Origin: Clusia tigrina
Lineage: Eukaryota > Arthropoda > Insecta > Diptera > Clusiidae
NCBI GenBank assembly: GCA_920105625.2
Contig: OV050032.1
Location: forward strand, 79,068,084-79,132,083
Direction of reading: 5' to 3'
Length of the DNA stretch: 64,000 nt
The translations under genes and the position numbers were made by a program. A model generated the notes under the pieces. It ran no database searches. It had not been told where the DNA came from and saw only the letters and a program-made list of their open reading frames with translations. Each line of letters starts with the position of its first letter. Positions within the stretch are counted from its first letter, which is position 1. Of the stretch, positions 35,040 through 49,522 are shown piece by piece.

Positions 35040-37175
35040 CTGATAAGACTTCAAATGGCCCTCACTTCTATACGGTGCGTCCTACACGTATCAAAGTTTG
35101 CAACATACAAAGGCTTGTAACTTTTTACTAGAGCGTCATAAAACCTTGAAATTTTGTCACAATAAAGTACTCGAGCCTCTTGTCAATTTAAGCTATCGCT
35201 CAAAGCTATGCTACCCTTGAGTCCCAAATCAAACACTGATAAAACTTCAAATGGCCCTAACTTCAATACGGTACGTCCTACACCTATCAAAGTTTGCAAC
35301 ATACAAATGCTTGTAACTTTTTACTGGAGCGTCATAAAACCTTGAAATTTTGTAACAATAAAGCACTCGAGCCTCTTGTCAATTTAAGCTATCGCTCAAA
35401 GCTATGCTACCCTTGAGTCCCAAATCAAACACTGATAAAACTTCATATGGCCCAAACTTCTATACGGTACGTCCTACACGTATCAAAGTTTGCAACATAC
35501 AAATGCTTGTAACTTTTTACTGGAGCGTCATAAAATCTTGAAAGTTTGTGACAATAAAGTACTCAAGCCTCTTGTCAATTTAAGCTATCGCTCAAAGCTA
35601 TGCTACCCTTGAGTCCCAAATCAAACACTGATAAAACTTCAAATGGCCCTAACTTCTATACGGTACGTCCTACACCTATCAAAGTTTGCAACATACAAAT
35701 GCTTGTAACTTTTTACTGGAGCGTCATAAAACCTTGAAATTTTGTAACAATAAAGCACTCGAGCCTCTTGTCAATTTAAGCTATCGCTCAAAGCTATGCT
35801 ACCCTTGAGTCCCCAATCACACACTGGTAAAACTTCAAATGGCCCTAACTTCTATACGGTACGTCCTACACCTATCAAAGTTTGCAACATACAAATGCTT
35901 GTAACTTTTTACTGGAGAGACATAAAACCTTGAAATTTTGAAACAATAAAGTACTCGAGCCTCTTGTCAATTTAAGCTATCGCTCAAAGCTATGCTACCC
36001 TTGAGTCCCAAATCAAAAACTGATAAAACTTCAAATGGCCCAAACTTCTATACGGTACGTCCTATACCTATCAAAGTTTGCAACATACAAATGCTTGTAA
36101 CTTTTTACTGGAGCGTCATAAAACCTTGAAATTTTCTAACAATAAAGTACTCGAGTACTCTTGTCAATTTAAGCTATCGCTCAAAGCTATGCTACCCTTG
36201 AGTCTCAAATCAAACACTGATAAAACTTCAAATGGCCCTAACTTCAATACGGTACGTCCTACACCTATCAAAGTTTGCAACATACAAATGCTTGTAACTT
36301 TTTACTGGAGCGTCATAAAACCTTGAAATTTTGTAACAATAAAGCACTCGAGCCTCTTGTCAATTTAAGCTATCGCTCAAAGCTATGCTACCCTTGAGTC
36401 CCAAATCAAACACTGATAAAATTTCAAATGGCCCTAACTTCTATACGGTACGTCCTACACCTATCAAAGTTTGCAACATACAAATGCTTGTAACTTTTTA
36501 CTGGAGCGTCATAAAACCTTGAAATTTTCTAACAATAAAGTACTCGAGCCTCTTGTCAATTTAAGCTATCGCTCAAAGCTATGCTACCCTTGAGTCCCAA
36601 ATCAAACACTGATAAAACTTCAAATGGCCCTAACTTCTATACGGTACGTCCTACACCTATCAAAGTTTGCAACATACAAATAATTGTAACTTTTTACTGG
36701 AGCGTCATAAAACCTCGAAATTTGGAAACAATAAAGTACTCGAGCCTCTTGTCAATTTAAGCTATCGCTCAAAGCTATGCTACCCTTGAGTCCCAAATCA
36801 AACACTGATAAAAGTTCAAATGGCCCAAACTTCTATACGGTACGTCCTATACCTATCAAAGTTTGCAACATACAAATGCTTGTAACTTTTTACTGGAGCG
36901 TCATAAAACCTTGAAACTTTGTAACAATAAAGTACTGGAGCCTCTTGTCAATTTAAGCTATCGCTCAAAGCTATGCTAAACTTGAGTCCCAAATAAAACA
37001 CTGATAAGACTTCAAATGGCCCTAACTTCTATACGGTACGTCCTACACGTATCAAAGTTTGCAACATACAAATGCTTGTAACTTTTTACTGGAGCGTCAT
37101 AAAATCTTGAAATTTTGTAACAATAAAGTACTCGAGCCTCTTGTCAATTTAACCTATCGCTCAAAGCTATGCTAC
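35040..37175 (+). repeat. Three-copy ~2-kb block, copy 1
   Basis: Shared markers in order: GGCCCTCAC with GGTGCG, CTTCATATGG, GGAGAGACATAAAACC, GAGTCTCAAATC, AATAATTGTAAC, CTCGAAATTTGGAAAC, CTGGAGCC, GCTATGCTAAACTTG and TTTAACCTATCG. Against copy 2 the offset steps 4118, 3922, 3921: one monomer more in copy 1, and a one-base insertion at CTCGAGTACTC. Confidence 0.87.
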
Positions 37176-40100
37176 CCTTGAGTCCCAAATCAAACACTGA
37201 TAAAACTTCAAATGGCCCAAACTTCTATACGGTACGTCCTATTCCTATCAAAGTTTGCAACATACAAATGCTTGTAACTTTTTACTGGAGCGTCATAAAA
37301 CCTTGAAACTTTGTAACAATAAAGTACTCGAGCCTCTTGTCAATTTAAGCTATCGCTCAAAGCTATGCTACCCTTGAGTCCCAAATCAAACACTGATAAG
37401 ATTTCAAATGGCCCTAACTTATATACGGTACGTCCTACACGTATCAAAGTTTGCAACATACAAATGCTTGTAACTTTTTACTGGAGCGTCATAAAATCCT
37501 TGAAATTTTGTAACAATAAAGTACTCGTGCCTCTTGTCAATTTAAGCTATCGCTCAAAGCTATGCTACCCTTGAGTCCCAAATCAAAAACTGATAAAACT
37601 TCAAATGGCCCAAACTTCTATACGGTACGTCCTATACCTATCAAAGTTTGCAACATACAAATGCTTGTAACTTTTTACTGGAGCGTCATAAAACCTTGAA
37701 ACTTTGTAACAATAAAGTACTCGAGCCTCTAGTCAATTTAAGCTATCGCTCAAAGCTATGCTACCCTTGAGTCCCAAATAAAACACTGATAAGACTTCAA
37801 ATGGCCCTAACTTCTATACGGTGCGTCCTACACGTATCAAAGTTTGCAACATACAAAGGCTTGTAATTTTTTACTAGAGCGTCATAAAACCTTGAAATTT
37901 TGTCACAATAAAGTACTCGAGCCTCTTGTCAATTTAAGCTATCGCTCAAAGCTATGCTACCCTTGAGTCCCAAATCAAACACTGATAACACTTCAAATGG
38001 CCCTAACTTCAATACGGTACGTCCTACACCTATCAAAGTTTGCAACATACAAATGCTTGTAACTTTTTACTGGAGCGTCATAAAACCTTGAAATTTTGTA
38101 ACAATAAAGCACTCGAGCCTCTTGTCAATTTCAGCTGTCGATCAAAGCTATGCTACCCTTGAGTCCCAAATCAAACACTGATAACATTTCAAATGGCCCT
38201 AACTTCTATACGGTACGTCCTACACCTATCAAAGTTTGCAACATACAAATGCTTGTAACTTTTTACTGGAGCGTCATAAAACCTTGAAATTTTCTAACAA
38301 TAAAGTACTCGAGCCTCTTGTCAATTTAAGCTATCGCTCAAAGCTATGCTACCCTTGAGTCCCAAATCAAACACTGATAAAACTTCAAATGGCCCTAACT
38401 TCTATACGGTACGTCCTATACCTATCAAAGTTTGCAACATACAAATGCTTGTAACTTTTTACTGGAGCGTCATAAAACCTTGAAATTTTGTAACAATAAA
38501 GTACTCGAGCCTCTTGTCAATTTAAGCTATCGCTCAAAGCTGCGCTACCCTTGAGTCCCAAATCAAACACTGATAAAACTTCAAATGGCCCAAACTTCTA
38601 TACGGTACGTCCTATACCTATCAAAGTTTCCAACATACAAATGCTTGTAACTTTTTACTGGAACGTCATAAAACCTTGAAACTTTGTAACAAAAAAGTAC
38701 TCGAGCCTCTTGTCAATTTAAGTTATCGCTCAAGGCTATGCTACCCTTGAGTCCCAAATCAAACACTGATAAGACTTCAAATGGCCCTAACTTCTATACG
38801 GTACGTCCTACACGTATCAAAGTTTGCAACATACAAATGCTTGTAACTTTTTACTGGAGCGTCATAAAACCTTGAAATTTTGAAACAATAAAGTACTCGA
38901 GCCTCTTGTCAATTTAAGCTATCGCTCAAAGCTATGCTACCCTTGAGTCCCAAATCAAAAACTGATAAATCTTCAAATGGCCCAAACTTCTATACGGTAC
39001 GTCCTATACCTATCAAAGTTTGCAACATACAAATGCTTGTAAATTTTTACTGGAGCGTCATAAAACCTTGAAACTTTGTAACAATAAAGTACTCGATCCT
39101 CTTGTCAATTTAAGCTATCGCTCAAAGCTATGCTACCCTTGAGTCCCAAATAAAACACTGATAAGACTTCAAATGGCCCTCACTTCTATACGGTGCGTCC
39201 TACACGTATCAAAGTTTGCAACATACAAAGGCTTGTAACTTTTTACTAGAGCGTCATAAAACCTTGAAATTTTGTCACAATAAAGTACTCGAGCCTCTTG
39301 TCAATTTAAGCTATCGCTCAAAGCTATGCTACCCTTGAGTCCCAAATCAAACACTGATAAAACTTCAAATGGCCCTAACTTCAATACGGTACGTCCTACA
39401 CCTATCAAAGTTTGCAACATACAAATGCTTGTAACTTTTTACTGGAGCGTCATAAAACCTTGAAATTTTGTAACAATAAAGCACTCGAGCCTCTTGTCAA
39501 TTTAAGCTATCGCTCAAAGCTATGCTACCCTTGAGTCCCAAATCAAACACTGATAAAACTTCATATGGCCCAAACTTCTATACGGTACGTCCTACACGTA
39601 TCAAAGTTTGCAACATACAAATGCTTGTAACTTTTTACTGGAGCGTCATAAAATCTTGAAAGTTTGTGACAATAAAGTACTCAAGCCTCTTGTCAATTTA
39701 AGCTATCGCTCAAAGCTATGCTATCCTTGAGTCCCAAATCAAACACTGATAAAACTTCAAATGGCCCTAACTTCTATACGGTACGTCCTACACCTATCAA
39801 AGTTTGCAACATACAAATGCTTGTAACTTTTTACTGGAGAGACATAAAACCTTGAAATTTTGAAACAATAAAGTACTCGAGCCTCTTGTCAATTTAAGAT
39901 ATCGCTCAAAGCTATGCTACCCTTGAGTCCCAAATCAAAAACTGATAAAACTTCAAATGGCCCAAACTTCTATACGGTACGTCCTATACCTATCAAAGTT
40001 TGCAACATACAAATGCTTGTAACTTTTTACTGGAGCGTCATAAAACCTTGAAACTTTGTAACAATAAAGTACTCGAGCCTCTTGTCAATTTAAGCTATCG

Positions 40101-42487
40101 CTCAAAGCTATGCTACCCTTGAGTCTCAAATCAAACACTGATAAAACTTCAAATGGCCCTAACTTCAATACGGTACGTCCTACACCTATCAAAGTTTGCA
40201 ACATACAAATGCTTGTAACTTTTTACTGGAGCGTCATAAAACCTTGAAATTTTGTAACAATAAAGCACTCGAGCCTCTTGTCAATTTAAGCTATCGCTCA
40301 AAGCTATGCTACCCTTGAGTCCCAAATCAAACACTGATAAAATTTCAAATGGCCCTAACTTCTATACGGTACGTCCTACACCTATCAAAGTTTGCAACAT
40401 ACAAATGCTTGTAACTTTTTACTGGAGCGTCATAAAACCTTGAAATTTTCTAACAATAAAGTACTCGAGCCTCTTGTCAATTTAAGCTATCGCTCAAAGC
40501 TATGCTACCCTTGAGTCCCAAATCAAACACTGATAAAGCTTCAAATGGCCCTAACTTCTATACGGTACGTCCTACACGTATCAAAGTTTGCAACATACAA
40601 ATAATTGTAACTTTTTACTGGAGCGTCATAAAACCTCGAAATTTGGAAACAATAAAGTACTCGAGCCTCTTGTCAATTTAAGCTATCGCTCAAAGCTATG
40701 CTACCCTTGAGTCCCAAATCAAACACTGATAAAACTTCAAATGGCCCAAACTTCTATACGGTACGTCCTATACCTATCAAAGTTTGCAACATACAAATGC
40801 TTGTAACTTTTTACTGGAGCGTCATAAAACCTTGAAACTTTGTAACAATAAAGTACTGGAGCCTCTTGTCAATTTAAGCTATCGCTCAAAGCTATGCTAA
40901 ACTTGAGTCCCAAATAAAACACTGATAAGACTTCAAATGGCCCTAACTTCTATACGGTACGTCCTACACGTATCAAAGTTTGCAACATACAAATGCTTGT
41001 AACTTTTTACTGGAGCGTCATAAAATCTTGAAATTTTGTAACAATAAAGTAGTCGAGCCTCTTGTCAATTTAACCTATCGCTCAAAGCTATGCTACCCTT
41101 GAGTACCAAATCAAACACTGATAAAACTTCAAATGGCCCTAGCTTCTATATGGTACGTCCTGCACCTATCAAAAATTGCAACACACAAATGCTTGTAACT
41201 TTTTACTGGAGCGTCATAAAACCTTGAAATTTTGTAACAATAAAGTACTCGAGCCTCTTGTCAATTTAAGCTATCGCTCAAAGCTATGCTACACTTGAGT
41301 CCCAAATCAAACACTGATAAAACTTCAAATGGCCCTAACTTCTATACGGTACGTCCTATACCTATCAAAGTTTGCAACATACAAATGCTTGTAACTTTTT
41401 ACTGGAGCGTCATAAAACCTTGAAACTTTGTAACAATAAAGTACTCGAGCCTCTTGTCAATTTAAGCTATCGCTCAAAGCTATGCTACCCTTGAGTCCCA
41501 AATCAAACACTGATAAGACTTCAAATGGCCCTAACTTCTATACGGTACGTCCTACACGTATCAAAGTTTGCAACATACAAATGCTTGTAACTTTTTACTG
41601 GAGCGTTATAAAACCTTGAAATTTTGTAACAATAAAGTACTCGAGCCTCTTGTCAATTTAAGCTATCGCTCAAAGCTATGCTACCCTTGAGACCCAAATC
41701 AAACACTGATAAGACTTCAATTGGCCCAAACTTCTATACGGTACGTCCTATACCTATCAAAGTTTGCAACATACAAATGCTTGTAACTTTTTACTGGAGC
41801 GTCATAAAACCTTGAAACTTTGTAACAATAAAGTACTCGAGCCTCTTGTCAATTTAAGCTATCGCTCAAGGCTATGCTACCCTTGAGTCCCAAATCAAAC
41901 ACTGATAAGACTTCAAATGGCCCTAACTTCTATACGGTACGTCCTACACGTATCAAAGTTTGCAACATACAAATGCTTGTAACTTTTTACTGGAGCGTCA
42001 TAAAACCTTGAAATTTTGAAACAATAAAGTACTTGAGCCTCTTGTCAATTTAAGCTATCGCTCAAAGCTATGCTACCCTTGAGTCCCAAATCAAAAACTG
42101 ATAAAACTTCAAATGGCCCAAACTTCTATACGGTACGTCCTATACCTATCAAAGTTTGCAACATACAAATGCTTGTAACTTTTTACTGTAGCGTCATAAA
42201 ACCTTGAAACTTTGTAACAATAAAGTACTCGAGCCTCTTGTCAATTTAAGCTATCGCTCAAAGCTATGCTACCCTTGAGTCCCAAATAAAACACTGATAA
42301 GACTTCAAATGGCCCTAACTTCTATACGGTGCGTCCTACACGTATCAAAGTTTGCAACATACAAAGGCTTGTAACTTTTTACTAGAGCGTCATAAAACCT
42401 TGAAATTTTGTCACAATAAAGTACTCGAGCCTCTTGTCAATTTAAGCTATCGCTCAAAGCTATGCTACCCTTGAGTCCCAAATCAAA
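37155..42487 (+). repeat. ~5.3-kb segmental duplication, copy 1
   Basis: About 27 monomers recurring at 42644-47772 with offsets 5489, 5481 and 5285. Markers shared at constant offset include TAACAAAAAAGTAC (38688), GATAAATCTTC (38964), TTCATATGG (39560), GAGTACCAAATC (41101), GAGACCCAAATC (41689), AGTACTTGAGCC (42029) and ACTGTAGCG (42184). Confidence 0.9.
39158..41096 (+). repeat. Three-copy ~2-kb block, copy 2
   Basis: Same marker order as copy 1. It is one monomer shorter because the ACTGGTAAAAC / GTCCCCAATC monomer of copy 1 (near 35815) is missing. Confidence 0.87.
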
Positions 42488-42643
42488 CACTGATAAAACT
42501 TCAAATGGCCCAAACTTCTATACGGTACGTCCTATACCTATCAAAGTTTGCAACATACAAATGCTTGTAACTTTTTACTGCAGCGTCATAAAACCTTGAA
42601 ATTTTGCAACAATAAAGTACTCGAGCCTCTTGTCAATTTAAGC

Positions 42644-45600
42644 TATCGCTCAAAGCTATGCTACCCTTGAGTCCCAAATCAAACACTGATAAAACTTCAA
42701 ATGGCCCAAACTTCTATACGGTACGTCCTATACCTATCAAAGTTTGCAACATACAAATGCTTGTAACTTTTTACTGGAGCGTCATAAAACCTTGAAACTT
42801 TGTAACAATAAAGTACTCGAGCCTCTTGTCAATTTAAGCTATCGCTCAAAGCTATGCTACCCTTGAGTCCCAAATCAAACACTGATACGATTTCAAATGG
42901 CCCTAACTTATATACGGTACGTCCTACACGTATCAAAGTTTGCAACATACAAATGCTTGTAACTTTTTACTGGAGCGTCATAAAATCCTTGAAATTTTGT
43001 AACAATAAAGTACTCGAGCCTCTTGTCAATTTAAGCTATCGCTCAAAGCTATGCTACCCTTGAGTCCCAAATCAAAAACTGATAAAACTTCAAATGGCCC
43101 AAACTTCTATACGGTACGTCCTATACCTATCAAAGTTTGCAACATACAAATGCTTGTAACTTTTTACTGGAGCGTCATAAAACCTTGAAACTTTGTAACA
43201 ATAAAGTACTCGAGCCTCTAGTCAATTTAAGCTATCGCTCAAAGCTATGCTACCCTTGAGTCCCAAATAAAACACTGATAAGACTTCAAATGGCCCTAAC
43301 TTCTATACGGTGCGTCCTACATGTATCAAAGTTTGCAACATACAAAGGCTTGTAACTTTTTACTAGAGCGTCATAAAACCTTGAAATTTTGTCACAATAA
43401 AGTACTCGAGCCTCTTGTCAATTTAAGCTATCGCTCAAAGCTATGCTACCCTTGAGTCCCAAATCAAACACTGATAAAACTTCAAATGGCCCTAACTTCA
43501 ATACGGTACGTCCTACACCTATCAAAGTTTGCAACATACAAATGCTTGTAACTTTTTACTGGAGCGTCATAAAACCTTGAAATTTTGTAACAATAAAGCA
43601 CTCGAGCCTCTTGTCAATTTAAGCTGTCGCTCAAAGCTATGCTACCCTTGAGTCCCAAATCAAACACTGATAACATTTCAAATGGCCCTAACTTCTATAC
43701 GGTACGTCCTACACCTATCAAAGTTTGCAACATACAAATGCTTGTAACTTTTTACTGGAGCGTCATAAAACCTTGAAATTTTCTAACAATAAAGTACTCG
43801 AGCCTCTTGTCAATTTAAGCTATCGCTCAAAGCTATGCTACCCTTGAGTCCCAAATCAAACACTGATAAAACTTCAAATGGCCCTAACTTCTATACGGTA
43901 CGTCCTATACCTATCAAAGTTTGCAACATACAAATGCTTGTAACTTTTTACTGGAGCGTCATAAAACCTTGAAATTTTGTAACAATAAAGTACTCGAGCC
44001 TCTTGTCAATTTAAGCTATCGCTCAAAGCTATGCTACCCTTGAGTCCCAAATCAAACACTGATAAAACTTCAAATGGCCCAAACTTCTATACGGTACGTC
44101 CTATACCTATCAAAGTTTGCAACATACAAATGCTTGTAACTTTTTACTGGAACGTCATAAAACCTTGAAACTTTGTAACAAAAAAGTACTCGACCCTCTT
44201 GTCAATTTAAGTTATCGCTCAAGGCTATGCTACCCTTGAGTCCCAAATCAAACACTGATAAGACTTCAAATGGCCCTAACTTCTATACGGTACGTCCTAC
44301 ACGTATCAAAGTTTGCAACATACAAATGCTTGTAACTTTTTACTGGAGCGTCATAAAACCTTGAAATTTTGAAACAATAAAGTACTCGAGCCTCTTGTCA
44401 ATTTAAGCTATCGCTCAAAGCTATGCTACCCTTGAGTCCCAAATCAAAAACTGATAAATCTTCAAATGGCCCAAACTTCTATACGGTACGTCCTATACCT
44501 ATCAAAGTTTGCAACATACAAATGCTTGTAAATTTTTACTGGAGCGTCATAAAACCTTGAAACTTTGTAACAATAAAGTACTCGATCCTCTTGTCAATTT
44601 AAGCTATCGCTCAAAGCTATGCTACCCTTGAGTCCCAAATAAAACACTGATAAGACTTCAAATGGCCCTCACTTCTATACGGTGCGTCCTACACGTATCA
44701 AAGTTTGCAACATACAAAGGCTTGTAACTTTTTACTAGAGCGTCATAAAACCTTGAAATTTTGTCACAATAAAGTACTCGAGCCTCTTGTCAATTTAAGC
44801 TATCGCTCAAAGCTATGCTACCCTTGAGTCCCAAATCAAACACTGATAAAACTTCAAATGGCCCTAACTTCAATACGGTACGTCCTACACCTATCAAAGT
44901 TTGCAACATACAAATGCTTGTAACTTTTTACTGGAGCGTCATAAAACCTTGAAATTTTGTAACAATAAAGCACTCGAGCCTCTTGTCAATTTAAGCTATC
45001 GCTCAAAGCTATGCTACCCTTGAGTCCCAAATCAAACACTGATAAAACTTCATATGGCCCAAACTTCTATACGGTACGTCCTACACGTATCAAAGTTTGC
45101 AACATACAAATGCTTGTAACTTTTTACTGGAGCGTCATAAAATCTTGAAAGTTTGTGACAATAAAGTACTCAAGCCTCTTGTCAATTTAAGCTATCGCTC
45201 AAAGCTATGCTACCCTTGAGTCCCAAATCAAACACTGATAAAACTTCAAATGGCCCTAACTTCTATACGGTACGTCCTACACCTATCAAAGTTTGCAACA
45301 TACAAATGCTTGTAACTTTTTACTGGAGCGTCATAAAACTTTGTAACAATAAAGTACTCGAGCCTCTTGTCAATTTAAGCTATCGCTCAAAGCTATGCTA
45401 CCCTTGAGTCCCAAATCAAAAACTGATAAAACTTCAAATGGCCCAAACTTCTATACGGTACGTCCTATACCTATCAAAGTTTGCAACATACAAATGCTTG
45501 TAACTTTTTACTGGAGCGTCATAAAACCTTGAAACTTTGTAACAATAAAGTACTCGAGCCTCTTGTCAATTTAAGCTATCGCTCAAAGCTATGCTACCCT

Positions 45601-47772
45601 TGAGTCTCAAATCAAACACTGATAAAACTTCAAATGGCCCTAACTTCAATACGGTACGTCCTACACCTATCAAAGTTTGCAACATACAAATGCTTGTAAC
45701 TTTTTACTGGAGCGTCATAAAACCTTGAAATTTTGTAACAATAAAGCACTCGAGCCTCTTGTCAATTTAAGCTATCGCTCAAAGCTATGCTACCCTTGAG
45801 TCCCAAATCAAACACTGATAAAATTTCAAATGGCCCTAACTTCTATACGGTACGTCCTACACCTATCAAAGTTTGCAACATACAAATGCTTGTAACTTTT
45901 TACTGGAGCGTCATAAAACCTCGAAATTTGGAAACAATAAAGTACTCGAGCCTCTTGTCAATTTAAGCTATCGCTCAAAGCTATGCTACCCTTGAGTCCC
46001 AAATCAAACACTGATAAAACTTCAAATGGCCCAAACTTCTATACGGTACGTCCTATACCTATCAAAGTTTGCAACATACAAATGCTTGTAACTTTTTACT
46101 GGAGCGTCATAAAATCTTGAAACTTTGTAACAATAAAGTACTGGAGCCTCTTGTCAATTTAAGCTATCGCTCAAAGCTATGCTAAACTTGAGTCCCAAAT
46201 AAAACACTGATAAGACTTCAAATGGCCCTAACTTCTATACGGTACGTCCTACACGTATCAAAGTTTGCAACATACAAATGCTTGTAACTTTTTACTGGAG
46301 CGTCATAAAATCTTGAAATTTTGTAACAATAAAGTACTCGAGCCTCTTGTCAATTTAACCTATCGCTCAAAGCTATGCTACCCTTGAGTACCAAATCAAA
46401 CACTGATAAAACTTCAAATGGCCCTAGCTTCTATATGGTACGTCCTGCACCTATCAAAAATTGCAACACACAAATGCTTGTAACTTTTTACTGGAGCGTC
46501 ATAAAACCTTGAAATTTTGTAACAATAAAGTACTCGAGCCTCTTGTCAATTTAAGCTATCGCTCAAAGCTATGCTACACTTGAGTCCCAAATCAAACACT
46601 GATAAAACTTCAAATGGCCCTAACTTCTATACGGTACGTCCTATACCTATCAAAGTTTGCAACATACAAATGCTTGTAACTTTTTACTGGAGCGTCATAA
46701 AACCTTGAAACTTTGTAACAATAAAGTACTCGAGCCTCTTGTCAATTTAAGCTATCGCTCAAAGCTATGCTACCCTTGAGTCCCAAATCAAACACTGATA
46801 AGACTTCAAATGGCCCTAACTTCTATACGGTACGTCCTACACGTATCAAAGTTTGCAACATACAAATGCTTGTAACTTTTTACTGGAGCGTTATAAAACC
46901 TTGAAATTTTGTAACAATAAAGTACTCGAGCCTCTTGTCAATTTAAGCTATCGCTCAAAGCTATGCTACCCTTGAGACCCAAATCAAACACTGATAAGAC
47001 TTCAAATGGCCCAAACTTCTATACGGTACGTCCTATACCTATCAAAGTTTGCAACATACAAATGCTTGTAACTTTTTACTGGAGCGTCATAAAACCTTGA
47101 AACTTTGTAACAATAAAGTACTCGAGCCTCTTGTCAATTTAAGCTATCGCTCAAGGCTATGCTACCCTTGAGTCCCAAATCAAACACTGATAAGACTTCA
47201 AATGGCCCTAACTTCTATACGGTACGTCCTACACGTATCAAAGTTTGCAACATACAAATGCTTGTAACTTTTTACTGGAGCGTCATAAAACCTTGAAATT
47301 TTGAAACAATAAAGTACTTGAGCCTCTTGTCAATTTAAGCTATCGCTCAAAGCTATGCTACCCTTGAGTCCCAAATCAAAAACTGATAAAACTTCAAATG
47401 GCCCAAACTTCTATACGGTACGTCCTATACCTATCAAAGTTTGCAACATACAAATGCTTGTAACTTTTTACTGTAGCGTCATAAAACCTTGAAACTTTGT
47501 AACAATAAAGTACTCGAGCCTCTTGTCAATTTAAGCTATCGCTCAAAGCTATGCTACCCTTGAGTCCCAAATAAAACACTGATAAGACTTCAAATGGCCC
47601 TAACTTCTATACGGTGCGTCCTACACGTATCAAAGTTTGCAACATACAAAGGCTTGTAACTTTTTACTAGAGCGTCATAAAACCTTGAAATTTTGTCACA
47701 ATAAAGTACTCGAGCCTCTTGTCAATTTAAGCTATCGCTCAAAGCTATGCTACCCTTGAGTCCCAAATCAAA
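42644..47772 (+). repeat. ~5.3-kb segmental duplication, copy 2 (204 bp shorter)
   Basis: Nearly tandem with copy 1, separated by about 160 bp that hold a CTGCAG monomer. The length difference is explained by one lost monomer (196) and an 8-bp deletion. Single-base differences are few, for example CGACCCTC near 44193 against CGAGCCTC and TTCAAATGG near 46995 against TTCAATTGG. Confidence 0.9.
44647..46381 (+). repeat. Three-copy ~2-kb block, copy 3
   Basis: Against copy 2 the offset is 5489, then 5481 (eight bases lost near 45337, giving CATAAAACTTTGTAAC), then 5285 (one monomer lost near 45900, where the AATAATTGTAAC monomer is fused to its neighbour). Confidence 0.87.
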
Positions 47773-49522
47773 AACTGATAAAACTTCAAATGGCCCAAAC
47801 TTCTATACGGTACGTCCTATACCTATCAAAGTTTGCAACATACAAATGCTGGTAACATTTTACTGGAGCGTCATAAAACCTTGAAACTTTGTAACAATAA
47901 AGTACTCGAGCCTCTTGTCAATTTAAGCTATCGCTCAAAGCTATGCTAAACTTGAGTCCCAAATAAAACACTGATAAGACTTCAAATGGCCCTAACTTCT
48001 ATACGGTACGTCCTACACGTATCAAAGTTTGCAACATACAAATGCTTGTAACTTTTTACTGGAGCGTCACAAAATCTTGAAATTTTGTAACAATAAAGTA
48101 CTCGAGCCTCTTGTCAATTTTAGCTATCGCTCAAAGCTATGCTACCCTTGAGTCCCAAATCAAACACTGATAAGACTTCAAATGGCCCTAACTTCTATAC
48201 GGTATGTCCTACACGTATCAAAGTTTGCAACATACAAATGCTTGTAACTTTTTACTGGATCGTCATAAAACCTTGAAATTTTTAAACAATAAAGTACTCG
48301 AGCCTCTTGTCAATTTAAGCTATCGCTCAAAGCTATGCTACCCTTGAGTCCCAAATCAAACACTGATAAAACTTCAAATGGCCCAAACTTCTATACGGTA
48401 CGTCCTATACCTATCAAAGTTTGCAACATATAAATGCTTGTAACTTTTTACTGGAGCGTCATAAAACCTTGAAACTTTGTAACAATAAAGTACTCGAGCC
48501 TCTTGTCAATTTAAGCTATCGCTCAAAGCTATGCTACCCTTGAGTCCCAAATAAAACACTGATAAGACTACAAATGGCCCTAACTTCTATACGGTACGTC
48601 CTACACGTATCAAAGTTTGCAACATACAAATGCTTGTAACTTTTTACTGGAGCGTCAAAAAACCTTGAAATTTTGTAACAATAAAGTACTCGAGCCTCTT
48701 GTCAATTTAAGCTATCGCTCAAAGCTATGCTACCCATGAGTCCCAAATCAAACCCTGATAAAACTTCAAATGGCCCTAACTTCTATATGGTACGTCCTGC
48801 ATCTATCAAAGTTTGCAACATACAAATGCTTGTAACTTTTTACTGGAGCGTCATAAAACCTTGAAATTTTGTAACAATAAAGTACTCGAGCCTCTTGTCA
48901 ATTTAAGCTATCGCTCAAAGCTATGCTACCCTTGAGTCCCAAATCAAACACTGATAAAACTTCAAATGGCCCTAACTTCTATACGGTACGTCCTATACCT
49001 ATCAAAGTTTGCAACATACAAATGCTTGTAACTTTTTACTGGAGCGTCATAAAACCTTGAAACTTTGTAACAATAAAGTACTCGAGCCTCTGGTCAATTT
49101 AAGCTATCGCTCAAAGCTATGCTACCCTTGAGTCCCAAATCAAACACTGATAAGACTTCAAATGGCCCTAACTTCTATACGGTACGTCCTACAAGTATCA
49201 AAGTTTGCAACATACAAATGCTTGTAACTTTTTACTGGAGCGTCATAAAACCTTGAAATTTTGTAACAATAAAGTACTCGAGCCTCTTGTCAACTTAAGC
49301 TATTGCTCAAAGCTATGCTACCCTTGAGTCCCAAATCAAACACTGATAAAACTTCAAATGGCCCAAACTTCTATACGGTACGTCCTATACCTATCAAAGT
49401 TTGCAATATACAAATGCTTGTAACTTTTTACTGGAGCGTCATAAAACCTTGAAACTTTGTAACAATAAAGTACTCGAGCCTCTTGTCAATTTAATCTATC
49501 GCTCAAAGCTATGCACCCTTGA
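46780..49522 (+). repeat. 2743-bp tandem duplication, copy 1
   Basis: Fourteen monomers minus one base. Markers: GCGTTATAAAACC, GAGACCC, AGTACTTGAGCC, ACTGTAGCG, GGTGCG, GCTGGTAACATTTT, GCTAAACTTG, GCGTCACAAAATC, GGTATGTCC, ACTGGATCG, ACTACAAATGG, CTGCATCTATC, CTCTGGTC, CAAGTATC, and AATCTATCG with ATGCACCC. Its first part overlaps the 5.3-kb copy 2. Confidence 0.9.

Noticed and set aside
37155..47772. Duplications explained purely as assembly errors
   Set aside because: Copies differ by private substitutions, an 8-bp deletion and whole-monomer losses, which argues for real copies, though read-level confirmation is not possible here.
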